From Blastopirellula marina DSM 3645 (GTDB lineage: Bacteria; Planctomycetota; Planctomycetia; Pirellulales; Pirellulaceae), in assembly GCF_000153105.1 (NCBI RefSeq), contig NZ_CH672376.1, positions 1,984,855-2,048,854 of the forward strand: a stretch of 64,000 bases of DNA. The letters are read 5' to 3'. Under the pieces are notes generated by a model. That model made no database searches. It was not told where the DNA came from and worked only from the letters and a program-made list of their open reading frames with translations. The position numbers and the translations under genes are program-made. Shown piece by piece: positions 27,293 to 36,489 of this stretch; positions within the stretch are counted from its first letter, which is position 1, and every line of letters begins with the position of its first letter.

Positions 27293-28009
27293 CTACCGTC
27301 GTCGTTCCCCAGCCATCTGCGTCGCCAAGAGATCTAGCTGGCCTTTCACGTCCGCCAGCAACACATGGGGGCTCGCGCCTTCGACCATGTGCAGATAGAA
27401 GTTTTGGCCAGGCGACGCGTGCGAGCTACCCGCTAACTTTGTGGTTGCTTTGAGATCTTCCAGTTCGTCTTCTACTGCCATCAGATGACGATGTAGGCGA
27501 CGATTATGTTGCGAGACGTTATCGAGCTGAAAGACCAATCCCACCAGCATCCCGGCGAGTCCCAACAGGGCCAAAGGTAATCCGACGGTCGCCAAGGCGG
27601 GGCGCGGGTCAAACATCGCCCAGCCAAGTAAGACGAGCCCGCAAACGAGCGTGATCGAACCGACCGAAGTCGCGAGCCACGAAAAGATCGGCGTGCGTAG
27701 CCCTTTCAACTTGCGTTGCGGGGGCGCCGCAGGCGAGCGGGGCCGCTGGGCTTCGCGCGGCGGAGTTTCTCGGGGCAGGGGAGGGGAGTTGGGCGTTAGC
27801 TTACGGTCTGGGGCCGCGTCGCGTCCCATCATAGCGACGATGCGGTCAATCGTTTGCAGATCTTCCTGTAGCCGCATCGCGTCGATCCGCAGCGACGGAG
27901 GTTCGTCCGACTTCGCTTCTAACGTTTGCTGACAACGCCCGCAGACGATGCGCGCATCATCCGCTGCGGCAATCGCAGTCACGTCTTGGCGGCAGTGTTC
28001 GCACCACAT
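27293..28009 (-). CDS. Zinc-ribbon, two-helix membrane protein with coiled coil
   Basis: 238 aa. N-terminal zinc ribbon (MWCEHC ... VCGRC; Cys3, Cys6, Cys23, Cys26), a helical then Pro-rich linker, two transmembrane helices (about 110-165), and a C-terminal coiled coil (LHRHLMAVEDELEDLKATTKL) ending in GQLDLLATQMAGERRR. Not a named family that I recognise, but such proteins are common in planctomycetes. Start ATG 28009 gives the zinc ribbon immediately at the N-terminus. Its 3' end exists in a second copy at 25350-25410. Confidence 0.75.
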   Translation of the reverse strand: MWCEHCRQDVTAIAAADDARIVCGRCQQTLEAKSDEPPSLRIDAMRLQEDLQTIDRIVAMMGRDAAPDRKLTPNSPPLPRETPPREAQRPRSPAAPPQRKLKGLRTPIFSWLATSVGSITLVCGLVLLGWAMFDPRPALATVGLPLALLGLAGMLVGLVFQLDNVSQHNRRLHRHLMAVEDELEDLKATTKLAGSSHASPGQNFYLHMVEGASPHVLLADVKGQLDLLATQMAGERRR

Positions 28010-28275
28010 AGGGAGCCGGATTCGCAAAGAGACCAATGGACGGCTAGCAATCGCTCGCCGCGCCGTGAAGGGCGTCTTCCCTTGAATCGGCTAGCGGCGA
28101 CGCTTGACTCGAACGATTCTGCCGGTTTCTCCGGTAAAGCGAACCTACGCGGCGCCTTCACCGCTAGCGACTGCTTCTGGCCGGTTGGATTCTTTCTAAG
28201 ACGCGATCCAAGGGGCGTCCGCGGCTTCAGAGATCGTAATCTCAATCATTCGGTGCTAGGGGCATTTCGGCGGCG

Positions 28276-30195
28276 CTATTGCGACTCGAGAACCGCTTCC
28301 GGTTCGTACCAGTCAGCGGCAATCCAGTCAACGATTAACTCCAACTCTCTCTTCTGGATCCGGTTCGCCAGCGGTTGGTGGGGATCGATGTAGAACGACG
28401 GCATCCGGTCGTTGTTGTCGCCATAGAATTTCTCGGCCGCGGGATTGCTGATGAACTCGAGCAGCCATTTGCGGGAAGCGTAGCCGGTTAAGTCGGGAGC
28501 ATAGGCGGCGTCGTTCTCGGTGTGAAACTTGTGACACATTGCGCAGCGATTGCCGTCTTGCAACAACACGCGGCCGGCGGCGATTTGGTCGGCGTCTAGT
28601 TGATCAGGCGACTCCACGCCGCTTTCATTGGCCAGCGCCATCACGACCGCTTCGATTTGATCGGGCGTCCACTCCGCTTCGTCACCGATCGTGTCAGTCA
28701 CGTAGCCGGCCATTTCACCCTCGACATGGGCCGTGCCGCCAAAGAAGGTCAGGCTGTTGATCGGCGCGACTTCCGCTTCGCCATCCGCTGTGGCCAACAT
28801 TTGCGTATGGGGATCCAGGAAGGCCGTCATCCACTCGGTCGTTCCAAACTTATACAGATTGGGCGCCGAAGCTGGCTCTGGCGGTTTAGTCGCCGCAAAG
28901 AGCGGATCGGCCGCAAGCAAACCTTCGACCGGTTGGTGCGCATGGCAGCTGCCGCAATGCCGTGCGAACAAGATCGGACCTTGCGTCTTAGGGTCGTTCC
29001 GCATCAGCGAGATCGCTCCGCCGTCCGGTATCCCTTGCTGGGCGAGTTGCACCGCGCGCAGCGATTGAACATGAGCGTCGGCAACCGCCGCTTTATAACC
29101 TGCGTCGCTCCAATCTTCACGCAGCGCCATAAAGGTCAGTGATCCGGCGCCAAGCAGGATACCCAAAACCAACGCGACGTTAAACCTATGTCCCAATTTC
29201 CAGCGGCCGATAAAAGGCATCAAAAACAGCAAGCCCATCACCAGGCCGGGGATGATGATCGCGCCGTAAATTTCGTTGTGACCAGCAAAGGTCTTCAATT
29301 TCAGGAACTGAAACAGGAATAAAAAATACCACTCCGGACGCGCGGCCGCGTAGCTGTTGGCCGGGTCGGCGGGGGCGCCCAACTCGGCGCCGAAGTACGC
29401 TTCGACCGGGACGCCGGGGACGTGCTGCTGGGGCGGGAACATAAAACCCTTGACGACAAACAGCATCACGACGGCCAATACGGCCAGGCAAGCGACAGCG
29501 TCTTTCAGCACTTGATCGGGCCAGAAATAAGCGGCCGCTCGTTTGTCAGCGCCGACGGCATGAATGCCGGCTCGGCGGAAGAAATACAAGTGAATGCCGA
29601 GGAAGACCAGCAGCAGGCCTGGTAGTACGCCGGCATGCAGCGCAAAGAAGCGGGTCAAAGTCGCGTGACCATAGTCGGTTCCGCCGACGACTACTTTTTG
29701 CAAATCTCCGCCGATGGCAGGAATCAGGCCCATTAGCGTGGTCGCGACCTTGGTCGCCCAGTAACCTTTTTGATCCCACGGCAGCAAGTAGCCGGTCAGC
29801 GACAAACCGAGCACGATTTTCATCAAGATCAAGCCGGTCCAAAAGTTGAACTCGCGCGGCGCTTTGTAGGCGCCGTCGATCACCACTTGCAGAAAGTGAA
29901 GCGCCAGCAGCACGATCATCGCTTGGGCCATGAAGTGATGCAGGCCGCGGAGGATCCAGCCTCCCTGCATTTCGTATTGGATGTAGTAAACGCTTTCCCA
30001 CGCGCCTTTCGAGTTGGCGCTGTAGGCCATCCACAAAAAGGTTCCGGTGATCATCTGCACCACAAAGGCGAATACCAGCGTGCTTCCCCAGACATAGCGC
30101 CACCGCGAACCGCCGGGGATATGTTCGTAAAGCGCTTCGTTGACCAGATGCTTGTAACCGGTCCGGTCGTCGAGCCATTCCCAGAGGCGGTTCAT
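28276..30195 (-). CDS. Cytochrome b fused to two c-type haem domains (bc-complex subunit)
   Basis: 639 aa. Residues 1-350 are a full cytochrome b: the b-haem ligands are probably His86/His87, His100, His187 and His202, and the quinol-site motif is PEWY (287-290). The C-terminal 270 residues hold two c-haem sites, CGSCH (414-418) and CAMCH (551-555), with a possible axial Met in RMPSF (598). The fusion would place quinol oxidation and cytochrome c electron exit on one chain. The start codon overlaps the Rieske stop by 4 nt (ATGA), so the two are translationally coupled. No separate cytochrome c1 is nearby, in keeping with the fused domain replacing it (inference). Confidence 0.9.
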   Translation of the reverse strand: MNRLWEWLDDRTGYKHLVNEALYEHIPGGSRWRYVWGSTLVFAFVVQMITGTFLWMAYSANSKGAWESVYYIQYEMQGGWILRGLHHFMAQAMIVLLALHFLQVVIDGAYKAPREFNFWTGLILMKIVLGLSLTGYLLPWDQKGYWATKVATTLMGLIPAIGGDLQKVVVGGTDYGHATLTRFFALHAGVLPGLLLVFLGIHLYFFRRAGIHAVGADKRAAAYFWPDQVLKDAVACLAVLAVVMLFVVKGFMFPPQQHVPGVPVEAYFGAELGAPADPANSYAAARPEWYFLFLFQFLKLKTFAGHNEIYGAIIIPGLVMGLLFLMPFIGRWKLGHRFNVALVLGILLGAGSLTFMALREDWSDAGYKAAVADAHVQSLRAVQLAQQGIPDGGAISLMRNDPKTQGPILFARHCGSCHAHQPVEGLLAADPLFAATKPPEPASAPNLYKFGTTEWMTAFLDPHTQMLATADGEAEVAPINSLTFFGGTAHVEGEMAGYVTDTIGDEAEWTPDQIEAVVMALANESGVESPDQLDADQIAAGRVLLQDGNRCAMCHKFHTENDAAYAPDLTGYASRKWLLEFISNPAAEKFYGDNNDRMPSFYIDPHQPLANRIQKRELELIVDWIAADWYEPEAVLESQ

Positions 30196-30761
30196 GTAAT
30201 CGGCTTTCGCGCTGGTCCGGTCTGAAAGTTCATGAACTCGACCCAGACTTCGCCTTGCTTTAGCTTTTCGGCGTCGACCGGCAAGGGATCGAGATCACGC
30301 GGACTGGGGCAAGTCTCCGGATCCAAGCGAACGCCATCAGGATTGAATTCGCTCTTATGGCAAGGGCACTGAAACAGGCCTGCTTCGCCGGCGCTTGGTT
30401 TGAAGTCGACCGCACAGCCGGCATGGGGACAAGCGGCGTTGAACGCTTCAATCGTTTCGCTGTCAGGCATGCGACGCAGATAAACGGCGCCGATCGGTTG
30501 ATTGCGATTTTGGTTCCAAGCGTCGGTCTGATCGCTGACCACCGGAAACTGTCGCGGCACGCCATCGGCGGGCAGCGAATCGAGCGCCGCGATCTTGAGT
30601 AACTTGCTGGCGTTCGACTTGCGAAAGACCGGATCGAGAAAGGTCGCCAAGCCGGCGGCGAAGGGCACAAAACCGACAAAACCACCGATGATTATGGCCG
30701 CTGCTTTTGTCAAAAAACTGCGCCGCTCGTCAGGAAGAGACGGATCAGTTTCGTGCGTCAT
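30192..30761 (-). CDS. Rieske iron-sulfur subunit of a quinol oxidoreductase
   Basis: 189 aa. Short N-terminus with ERRSFLTKAAAIIIGGFVGFV, a single membrane anchor with a Tat-like RR start, then a Rieske fold. Cluster ligands: Cys111 and His113 (CPHAGC), Cys132 and His135 (CPCHKS); Cys116 and Cys134 would form the structural disulfide. Transfers electrons from quinol to the c-type haems. First gene of a two-gene operon with the cytochrome b/c fusion; the stop overlaps the next start. Confidence 0.93.
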   Translation of the reverse strand: MTHETDPSLPDERRSFLTKAAAIIIGGFVGFVPFAAGLATFLDPVFRKSNASKLLKIAALDSLPADGVPRQFPVVSDQTDAWNQNRNQPIGAVYLRRMPDSETIEAFNAACPHAGCAVDFKPSAGEAGLFQCPCHKSEFNPDGVRLDPETCPSPRDLDPLPVDAEKLKQGEVWVEFMNFQTGPARKPIT

Positions 30762-30825
30762 GACGGGTACCTGTGCGTCAAAGCAAATGCAAGACTAAGG
30801 CCATCAAGCGTAGCAACTATCGCGA

Positions 30826-30850
30826 AAACGGCCTGATTTCAGGCGTTTTT
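30826..30850 (-). terminator. Terminator of the ribF-nrnA operon
   Basis: AAAACGGCCTGA / TCAGGCGTTTT hairpin with one bulged G and a 2-nt loop; A and T runs on both sides make it potentially bidirectional. It lies 64 bp after the nrnA stop and before the Rieske start. Confidence 0.65.
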
Positions 30851-30913
30851 AGGAGGAGGTGACGACGCAATCGGCGTCGTCAAACAGAAGGTTGACGCGT
30901 ATCGAGTCGTCCC

Positions 30914-31903
30914 CTATTGTCTCATGCCGTTTTCCATGGCGTCAAGAACAACCGTGATCGCTTCAGAAAGTGTCGTCGAGAGCGTAGCGCCGGCCGCCGC
31001 CTTGTGACCGCCTCCACCAAACTGGCCGGCGATTTGCGAAACATCTAACGTGGAGCGACTGCGGAAACTGGCTTTGATGCCGCCGTCTGGCAGTTCAATA
31101 AACAGCACCGCCGCTTTCACGCCTTGAATGACGAGCATCATGTTGATCGCGTCTTCGGTATCGCTGGTTGTCGAATCCGTCGCTTGAAAATCTTCCAGCT
31201 TGGCGGTGCTGTACGCCAAACGTCCGCTGTCGGTCACGGCGACCTTCGCCAAGATGCGTCCGCGCAATAGAACCCGCGCCAATCGATCCCGTTCGTACAG
31301 ATCCGCATACACGGCCGGCGGCGATGCGCCGGCTTCCATCAGGCCGGCGATAGCGCGATAGGTGCCGCTGGTGACCGAGCCGAAGCGAAACCAACCGGTG
31401 TCGGTCGCGATCGCCGTGAACAGTTGCGACGCGGTCTGCGGCGCGAGCGAAAGCCCCCACGCTTGAGCCGCTTCGTAGACCAGTCGTCCCGTCGCTTCGG
31501 AAGTGGAGTCTTTAAAGACTTCAGCGCCTAGATCATCTTCGCTCACATGGTGATCGAGCACGAACTTCGGTCCGACGAAGGCTTTCAACACTTCCCCCAT
31601 TTCGGCCAATTGGATCCACGCACCGGTATCCAGCACCATGAAAGCGTCAAACGTGCCGACCAGCGCCGCGGCGGTGACGTCGCGACCGAGCACGCGGACT
31701 TCGTTGGTCGGATCGATGAACGCGAGATGCGGAGGCGTTTCGGAAGCATTGACGATCGTCGCTTCTTTTCCCAACTGGCGCAGCAGTGCGGCCATCGCGA
31801 GTTCGCTGCCCAGCGCATCGCAATCAGGGCGAACGTGGCTAGTCAGAAGAAATCGCTGATAAGGCGCGATGGCGGCGGCTAGTCGTTTCCAGTCAATGCT
31901 CAT
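30914..31903 (-). CDS. nrnA: DHH/DHHA1 phosphoesterase (NrnA-like oligoribonuclease / pAp phosphatase)
   Basis: 329 aa. DHH domain with SHVRPDCDALGS (metal-binding Asp pair), VLDTGAW, and the DHH motif FVLDHHVSEDD; DHHA1 domain with FGGGGHKAAAGA. Family members degrade nanoRNAs and/or dephosphorylate 3'-phosphoadenosine 5'-phosphate. Start ATG 31903 lies 18 bp after the ribF stop; the frame is open 14 codons further, but those codons overlap the ribF 3' end. Operon with ribF, an arrangement seen in many bacteria (often with truB or rbfA). Confidence 0.9.
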   Translation of the reverse strand: MSIDWKRLAAAIAPYQRFLLTSHVRPDCDALGSELAMAALLRQLGKEATIVNASETPPHLAFIDPTNEVRVLGRDVTAAALVGTFDAFMVLDTGAWIQLAEMGEVLKAFVGPKFVLDHHVSEDDLGAEVFKDSTSEATGRLVYEAAQAWGLSLAPQTASQLFTAIATDTGWFRFGSVTSGTYRAIAGLMEAGASPPAVYADLYERDRLARVLLRGRILAKVAVTDSGRLAYSTAKLEDFQATDSTTSDTEDAINMMLVIQGVKAAVLFIELPDGGIKASFRSRSTLDVSQIAGQFGGGGHKAAAGATLSTTLSEAITVVLDAMENGMRQ

Positions 31904-31920
31904 GGTTGCTATCTCGATCC

Positions 31921-32871
31921 TCAGGCGACGCGCGGCGTCAGCCAATCGCTGTAAGAAAGTTTTACGGCTTCGACATCTTGGTGAATCTGACTGGTCAGTT
32001 GCTGTACGTCGTTAAATGTATGAACGTCACGCAACCGCGCCAGAAAGGCCAACTCTAACGGTTCGCCATACAGCGAACCGGCAAAATCAATCAGATGCGC
32101 TTCGACCTTGGCCTGACCTTCGCCAAACGTCGGGTTCGGCCCAATATGAATCGCTGCGGCGTGCGTCAGCTCTTGGCGAACGACATAGCCGGCGTAGACG
32201 CCGTGGGCGGGAATGATGGTGTCGATCGCTTCGAGGTTGGCCGTCGCGAAACCAAGGGATCCGCCCCGTCCGGCGCCATGCGTCACCATCCCGCGCAGGC
32301 GATAAGGTTCGGTCAACATGCGGCGCGCGGCCTCGACATCGCCGCCGGCGATCGCCTGACGGACGCGACTGCTCGAAATGATCTCGTCATGACCGGCGAG
32401 TTGCATCGGTTCGACGATTTCGAGCGCCATCTGGTGTTGTCGGCAAAGCTGACCCAACAGCGCCGTGTTTCCTTGGCGATTTCGACCAAAGTAAAAGTTG
32501 GGGCCTTCGACCATCGCTTTGGCTTGTAATTGGTCAACGACGATCTGTTGGAAGAAGGCTTCGGCCGAGAGTTCCAACAGCGCCCGATTGGTCGGATAGG
32601 CGATCATCGCATCCACTCCCAGTTGCGCAAGCAGCTGCGCTTTGCGACGCGTCCAGGTGAGCGGCGGCGGCGTTTGATCAGGACGCAGCAAGCGAACCGG
32701 ATGCGGATCAAACGTGAAGACCACCGTCGGACCATGCACGGCGCGCGCTTGACGGCGTATCGATTCCACGATCCGGGCATGCCCTAAATGGACGCCGTCA
32801 AAATTTCCGATGGTAAGCGCGCCGCCCAAAACCTCTGGGGGGACATGCTCCAAGTCGTGCAACAGTCGCAC
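31921..32871 (-). CDS. ribF: Bifunctional riboflavin kinase / FAD synthetase
   Basis: 316 aa, standard length. The N-terminal nucleotidyltransferase shows TIGNFDGVHLGHA (HxGH-type motif) and VFTFDPHPV; SSSRVRQAI precedes the C-terminal flavokinase domain with VTHGAGRGGSLGFATANL (usual GR-LGFPTANL; Ala replaces Pro), YAGYV and EAHLIDFAGSLYGEPL. Makes FMN and then FAD from riboflavin. GTG start with GGGAG 4-5 bp upstream. First gene of an operon with nrnA. Confidence 0.93.
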   Translation of the reverse strand: MRLLHDLEHVPPEVLGGALTIGNFDGVHLGHARIVESIRRQARAVHGPTVVFTFDPHPVRLLRPDQTPPPLTWTRRKAQLLAQLGVDAMIAYPTNRALLELSAEAFFQQIVVDQLQAKAMVEGPNFYFGRNRQGNTALLGQLCRQHQMALEIVEPMQLAGHDEIISSSRVRQAIAGGDVEAARRMLTEPYRLRGMVTHGAGRGGSLGFATANLEAIDTIIPAHGVYAGYVVRQELTHAAAIHIGPNPTFGEGQAKVEAHLIDFAGSLYGEPLELAFLARLRDVHTFNDVQQLTSQIHQDVEAVKLSYSDWLTPRVA

Positions 32872-33157
32872 GCGGCTCCCTAACTTGAATGGGGGGATGT
32901 TCGACGAAACTGCTTATTTTTGTTGGTCTTACCGCTTTCGACAAGCGACTTCGCAGGTTCCGGCGATGTTTCTATGAAATATGGCGCAGTTTGGCGCGAA
33001 TAAAAGACGGAAATGCGTGATTGGCTTAAGATTTATCTCGAACCGGCGATTCGCCGCATCCAATCGACAGCAGTAGACTTGAGTAATGGCCCTCGCTCGA
33101 TACTGTAGAGCGAACCACTTTTATCCGGCAGTAGAAGGCGCGACGTCGAGACAAGCT

Positions 33158-34486
33158 ATGGAAATCTTGAAATTCGCCTGTAAATCGTGCAACGCCCAAC
33201 TGCAAGCGGCCGCTTCGGCCTCCGGCGAGGCGTTTGTCTGTCCGCACTGCGAACAATCGATGCGCGTTCCCAAGCCGGGCGACGTCGGCGTGATCCGCAG
33301 CGGCGCGAAAGACAAGGAGCCAACCGAATCGGTCGTCTGTCCGGTCTGCAATACCCGCGTCACGATTCAATCGCGCGACCTCGGCAAACGCGTGATGTGT
33401 CCTGACTGTCAAACGGCGTTTGTCGCCAAGCTGGCGGCGAAGAAGGCGCCGGCCAAACAAGTCGAGATGTCGGATGACGACATCTACAGCTTGAAGGAAG
33501 CGACCCACGACGACACTTCCTCGAAGCAGATGGCCGCACGTTACTTTGAAGAAGCGGAGCGGCAAACCCGCGCTGAAAAAGAACGTCCCAATCTGTCAGA
33601 CAAGCCTTACCGGAAAATGGTGGAAGAACGAGCGGCGGCGCAATTTGACGCCGACATCCCGCCGGAGACCAAGCGTGCAAGTCTTACGCCGGAAGACTAC
33701 GATCCCCGTTCGACGCGCGTGAAGTATCCCCTTTCGCTTTCGGCGGACGCGATTGCGACCGACGTCAAATTTTTCCTCGAAATTCAATTTTTGACGCGTT
33801 GGATCGTCATCGCGATAGCGACCGCCGTCGTCTTTTACATGGCGATCAACGCCGTCGCGCTCGGCTCGGGGGCCGCCGACTTCGGCGCGTACTTCAATAG
33901 TTTTGCGCTGACCACGATGACGGTGGTAGTCGGCGCGATCGTGCTCGTTTTTTTGGCGTCCGCGTTCATGAACATTTCGACCTCGATCGCGAGCGGCGTG
34001 AGCCAATTGGAATGGCCCGAGACCCCGATCTTTGAGCGAATCATGGAAACGATCTTTTTTGTCGTCGCGTTGATCTTGGCGCTGACCCCGGCGGGGCTCG
34101 TCGCGGCGATGGTTAATCCTTGGCTCGCGGCGCCGCTGGGGATCTTGGGCTTTTTCCTCTTTCCCTACTTCTATCTCGCGCTGCTCGATTCGGGTTCCCC
34201 GATTGTCCCCTTTAGCGGCGCGATCCTGGCGGCGATGGGACGCAAACTTCACAAATGGCTTTTGTTCTACATCGTGACCGGGGGCGTTTTGCTCGGCATC
34301 CTGGTTTTGGGCGCTCTGGGCTATTATTTTTCGGGCGAACAGTACAAATACGCCAAGTACATGGTGTTGCCGGCCGGAGTTTTGGCGACCGGATTTTTGC
34401 TGTTTTACGCGGTTTGGCTCGGAAAATTGGGGTGGGAATGCTCGCAGGACACGGGGGAAACGCCCGAGAAGCCGCGTGTCGCCTGA
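33158..34486 (+). CDS. Double zinc-ribbon, six-helix membrane protein
   Basis: 442 aa. Two N-terminal zinc ribbons: Cys8/Cys11 with Cys28/Cys31, and Cys61/Cys64 with Cys81/Cys84. Then a hydrophilic, charged linker (about 90-215) and about six transmembrane helices up to the C-terminus. Not recognised as a named family; the membrane part is polytopic with few charged residues. Start ATG 33158 places the first CxxC at residue 8; an upstream in-frame ATG at 33086 adds non-conserved sequence. Immediately precedes larB by 35 bp, which may mean co-transcription, although no functional link is known. Confidence 0.75.
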   Translation: MEILKFACKSCNAQLQAAASASGEAFVCPHCEQSMRVPKPGDVGVIRSGAKDKEPTESVVCPVCNTRVTIQSRDLGKRVMCPDCQTAFVAKLAAKKAPAKQVEMSDDDIYSLKEATHDDTSSKQMAARYFEEAERQTRAEKERPNLSDKPYRKMVEERAAAQFDADIPPETKRASLTPEDYDPRSTRVKYPLSLSADAIATDVKFFLEIQFLTRWIVIAIATAVVFYMAINAVALGSGAADFGAYFNSFALTTMTVVVGAIVLVFLASAFMNISTSIASGVSQLEWPETPIFERIMETIFFVVALILALTPAGLVAAMVNPWLAAPLGILGFFLFPYFYLALLDSGSPIVPFSGAILAAMGRKLHKWLLFYIVTGGVLLGILVLGALGYYFSGEQYKYAKYMVLPAGVLATGFLLFYAVWLGKLGWECSQDTGETPEKPRVA

Positions 34487-34521
34487 TACCGCCCTCAACG
34501 TGGAGTCTCGTCTGCGGTATT

Positions 34522-35304
34522 ATGGCTCCCATGAACCGCAGCGAAATGGAAAAACTAGCGAAGTCGCTCCGAGCTGGACGCGTCTCGCTTCCTGATTTTA
34601 TGGATCAAGTCACCCAAATGGCGACGCCGCAGCCGGCTGCCAAGACGGCTCAACTCGCGGGCGCATCGCTTGACCTGGATCGGTCTGCGCGGTGCGGATT
34701 CCCCGAAGTCGTCTATGGCGAAGGGAAGTCGGCCGAAACCATCGTCGAGATCTTTCGACGCCAGCTGCAGTCAGGCGAATCGTGTCTGGCGACGCGCATT
34801 GATGCCGACAAAGGGGCGATTCTCTCGGCCGAGTTTTCGACCGCGATTTATAACCCGATCGGACGGACGGTTCGGTTGGGCGAAGCAAAACAGAAGCCGC
34901 TGGGGAAGGTCGGATTGATTACGGCCGGCTCCAGCGATTTGCCGGTCGCCGAAGAAGCTCGGGAAACGCTGATATGGATGAACGTCGATGTGACGACGAT
35001 TCATGATGTCGGCGTCGCCGGACCTCATCGCTTACCGGAACGGATCGGCGAATTTGCCGATTGCGACGCTGTCATTGTTGTCGCCGGCATGGAAGGAGCG
35101 CTTCCGAGCGTCGTCGGCGGCTATCTTGCTTGTCCCGTGATTGCGACTCCGACTAGCGTTGGTTACGGCGCTAGTTTCGGCGGAGTCGCCGCTCTGCTTG
35201 GGATGCTTAACAGTTGCGCCTCGAACGTCACGGTGGTAAACATCGACGCCGGATTTCGAGCCGCCTATAACGCAGGACTCATTGCGACGCGTCGGCGTCG
35301 CTAA
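34522..35304 (+). CDS. larB: Nickel-pincer cofactor biosynthesis protein LarB
   Basis: 260 aa. C-terminal PurE-like domain with LITAGSSDLPVAEEA, GMEGALPSVVGGYLACPVIATPTSVGYG and NIDAGFRAAYNAGL, all diagnostic of LarB, which carboxylates and hydrolyses nicotinic acid adenine dinucleotide in the first step of nickel-pincer nucleotide synthesis. The start could be ATG 34522 or ATG 34531; neither has a strong ribosome site. Operon with the NAD(P)HX dehydratase 17 bp downstream. LarC and LarE are not in the window; a LarA-like enzyme that could use the cofactor is at 16.4-17.7 kb. Confidence 0.9.
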   Translation: MAPMNRSEMEKLAKSLRAGRVSLPDFMDQVTQMATPQPAAKTAQLAGASLDLDRSARCGFPEVVYGEGKSAETIVEIFRRQLQSGESCLATRIDADKGAILSAEFSTAIYNPIGRTVRLGEAKQKPLGKVGLITAGSSDLPVAEEARETLIWMNVDVTTIHDVGVAGPHRLPERIGEFADCDAVIVVAGMEGALPSVVGGYLACPVIATPTSVGYGASFGGVAALLGMLNSCASNVTVVNIDAGFRAAYNAGLIATRRRR

Positions 35305-35321
35305 GACAAAGGAATTCAAGG

Positions 35322-36206
35322 ATGGACCGAACTAAACGCAAAGACGACGCTGGACCCGCATTGCTTCGCTTGCAACCGCGCAAGACCAACAGCCACAAAG
35401 GGGACTATGGTCGCGTTTTGGCTGTCGGCGGTTCGCCCGGCATGTCAGGCTCCATCACTTTGACCGGCGTCGCATCCCTCCGCTGCGGCGCAGGACTGAC
35501 GACGATCGCAGCGCCCAAAAGTCTGCAACCGCTGATCGCGCAGTTCGAAGCTTCGTGCATGACGATCGGACTTTCGGAAGATCGCAACGGCCAGTTGCCG
35601 ATGCACGCGCGAGCAGAAATCGCCAAAGCGGCCCGTATTTCGGATGTGGTTGCGGTGGGGCCCGGACTTGGCCGCTCGCATGGTCTCGATCTGTTGATCA
35701 AAGATCTCTATTGCGATTTGACCACGCCGATGGTGGTCGACGCCGATGCGATCAACGCGTTGGGATCGCGTGAAAATCCGCTCGCTGCGCCAGGCGGACC
35801 GCGCGTTTTGACGCCGCACCCAGGCGAGTTCCGCCGTTTGGCCCACAATCGTGAGCTGCCCAAGGGACGCTGGACCGATGTCGCCGCCGACATGGCCAAA
35901 CAAAACGGCGTCGTTCTCGTTTTAAAGGGGCATCGTACCACGGTGACCGACGGCGACCATGTCTATTCCAATGAGACCGGTAACCCCGGCATGGCGACAG
36001 CCGGCGCCGGCGACGTACTGACCGGCGTCATTGCAGCGCTGTTAGGGCAAGGGATTCCCGCATTCGAGGCCGCGCAGCTCGGCGTTTATCTGCACGGTTT
36101 GGCCGGTGACTTGGCGGCGAAAGCGATCGGCAGCGACGGACTGATCGCCTCGGATTTGCTGGACTATCTAGAAGCTGCGTTTCAACAGCATCGCCGCCGA
36201 CGTTAG
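35322..36206 (+). CDS. nnrD: ADP-dependent NAD(P)H-hydrate dehydratase
   Basis: 294 aa. Ribokinase-like repair enzyme that dehydrates damaged NAD(P)HX using ADP (or ATP). Signatures: VLAVGGSPGMSGS, VVAVGPGLG, VLTPHPGEFRRL, and the catalytic NPGMATAGAGDVLTG. The epimerase (NnrE) half found in fused versions is absent, so this is a stand-alone dehydratase. AAGGAATTCAAGG precedes the ATG. Follows larB by 17 bp; both act on pyridine nucleotides or their derivatives, which may explain the pairing (inference). Confidence 0.93.
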   Translation: MDRTKRKDDAGPALLRLQPRKTNSHKGDYGRVLAVGGSPGMSGSITLTGVASLRCGAGLTTIAAPKSLQPLIAQFEASCMTIGLSEDRNGQLPMHARAEIAKAARISDVVAVGPGLGRSHGLDLLIKDLYCDLTTPMVVDADAINALGSRENPLAAPGGPRVLTPHPGEFRRLAHNRELPKGRWTDVAADMAKQNGVVLVLKGHRTTVTDGDHVYSNETGNPGMATAGAGDVLTGVIAALLGQGIPAFEAAQLGVYLHGLAGDLAAKAIGSDGLIASDLLDYLEAAFQQHRRRR

Positions 36207-36489
36207 ACGTTCGTAGCGATCGTAGCGTTTGCCCCCAGGTTAGGTGTGGGAAGCCGTACGCAAATTGCGCTTGGATTGCGCCTGCGCCGGGAGTATTCTT
36301 TCCAGTGCGACGACTGTGATTTCTTTCGACTTGAATTTCACCGTAGGTCGCGTTGCTCAAGGATATGAGCGACGCCGACGCCGTCACCTGGAGTCGTTGA
36401 AACATTCGCTGGATCGATCCGCTGATGTTTCCGAAATGTCAGATACGAGAGAGGCGAACCGGCTTTCACGCCAGGGAGGACATGGCGCT

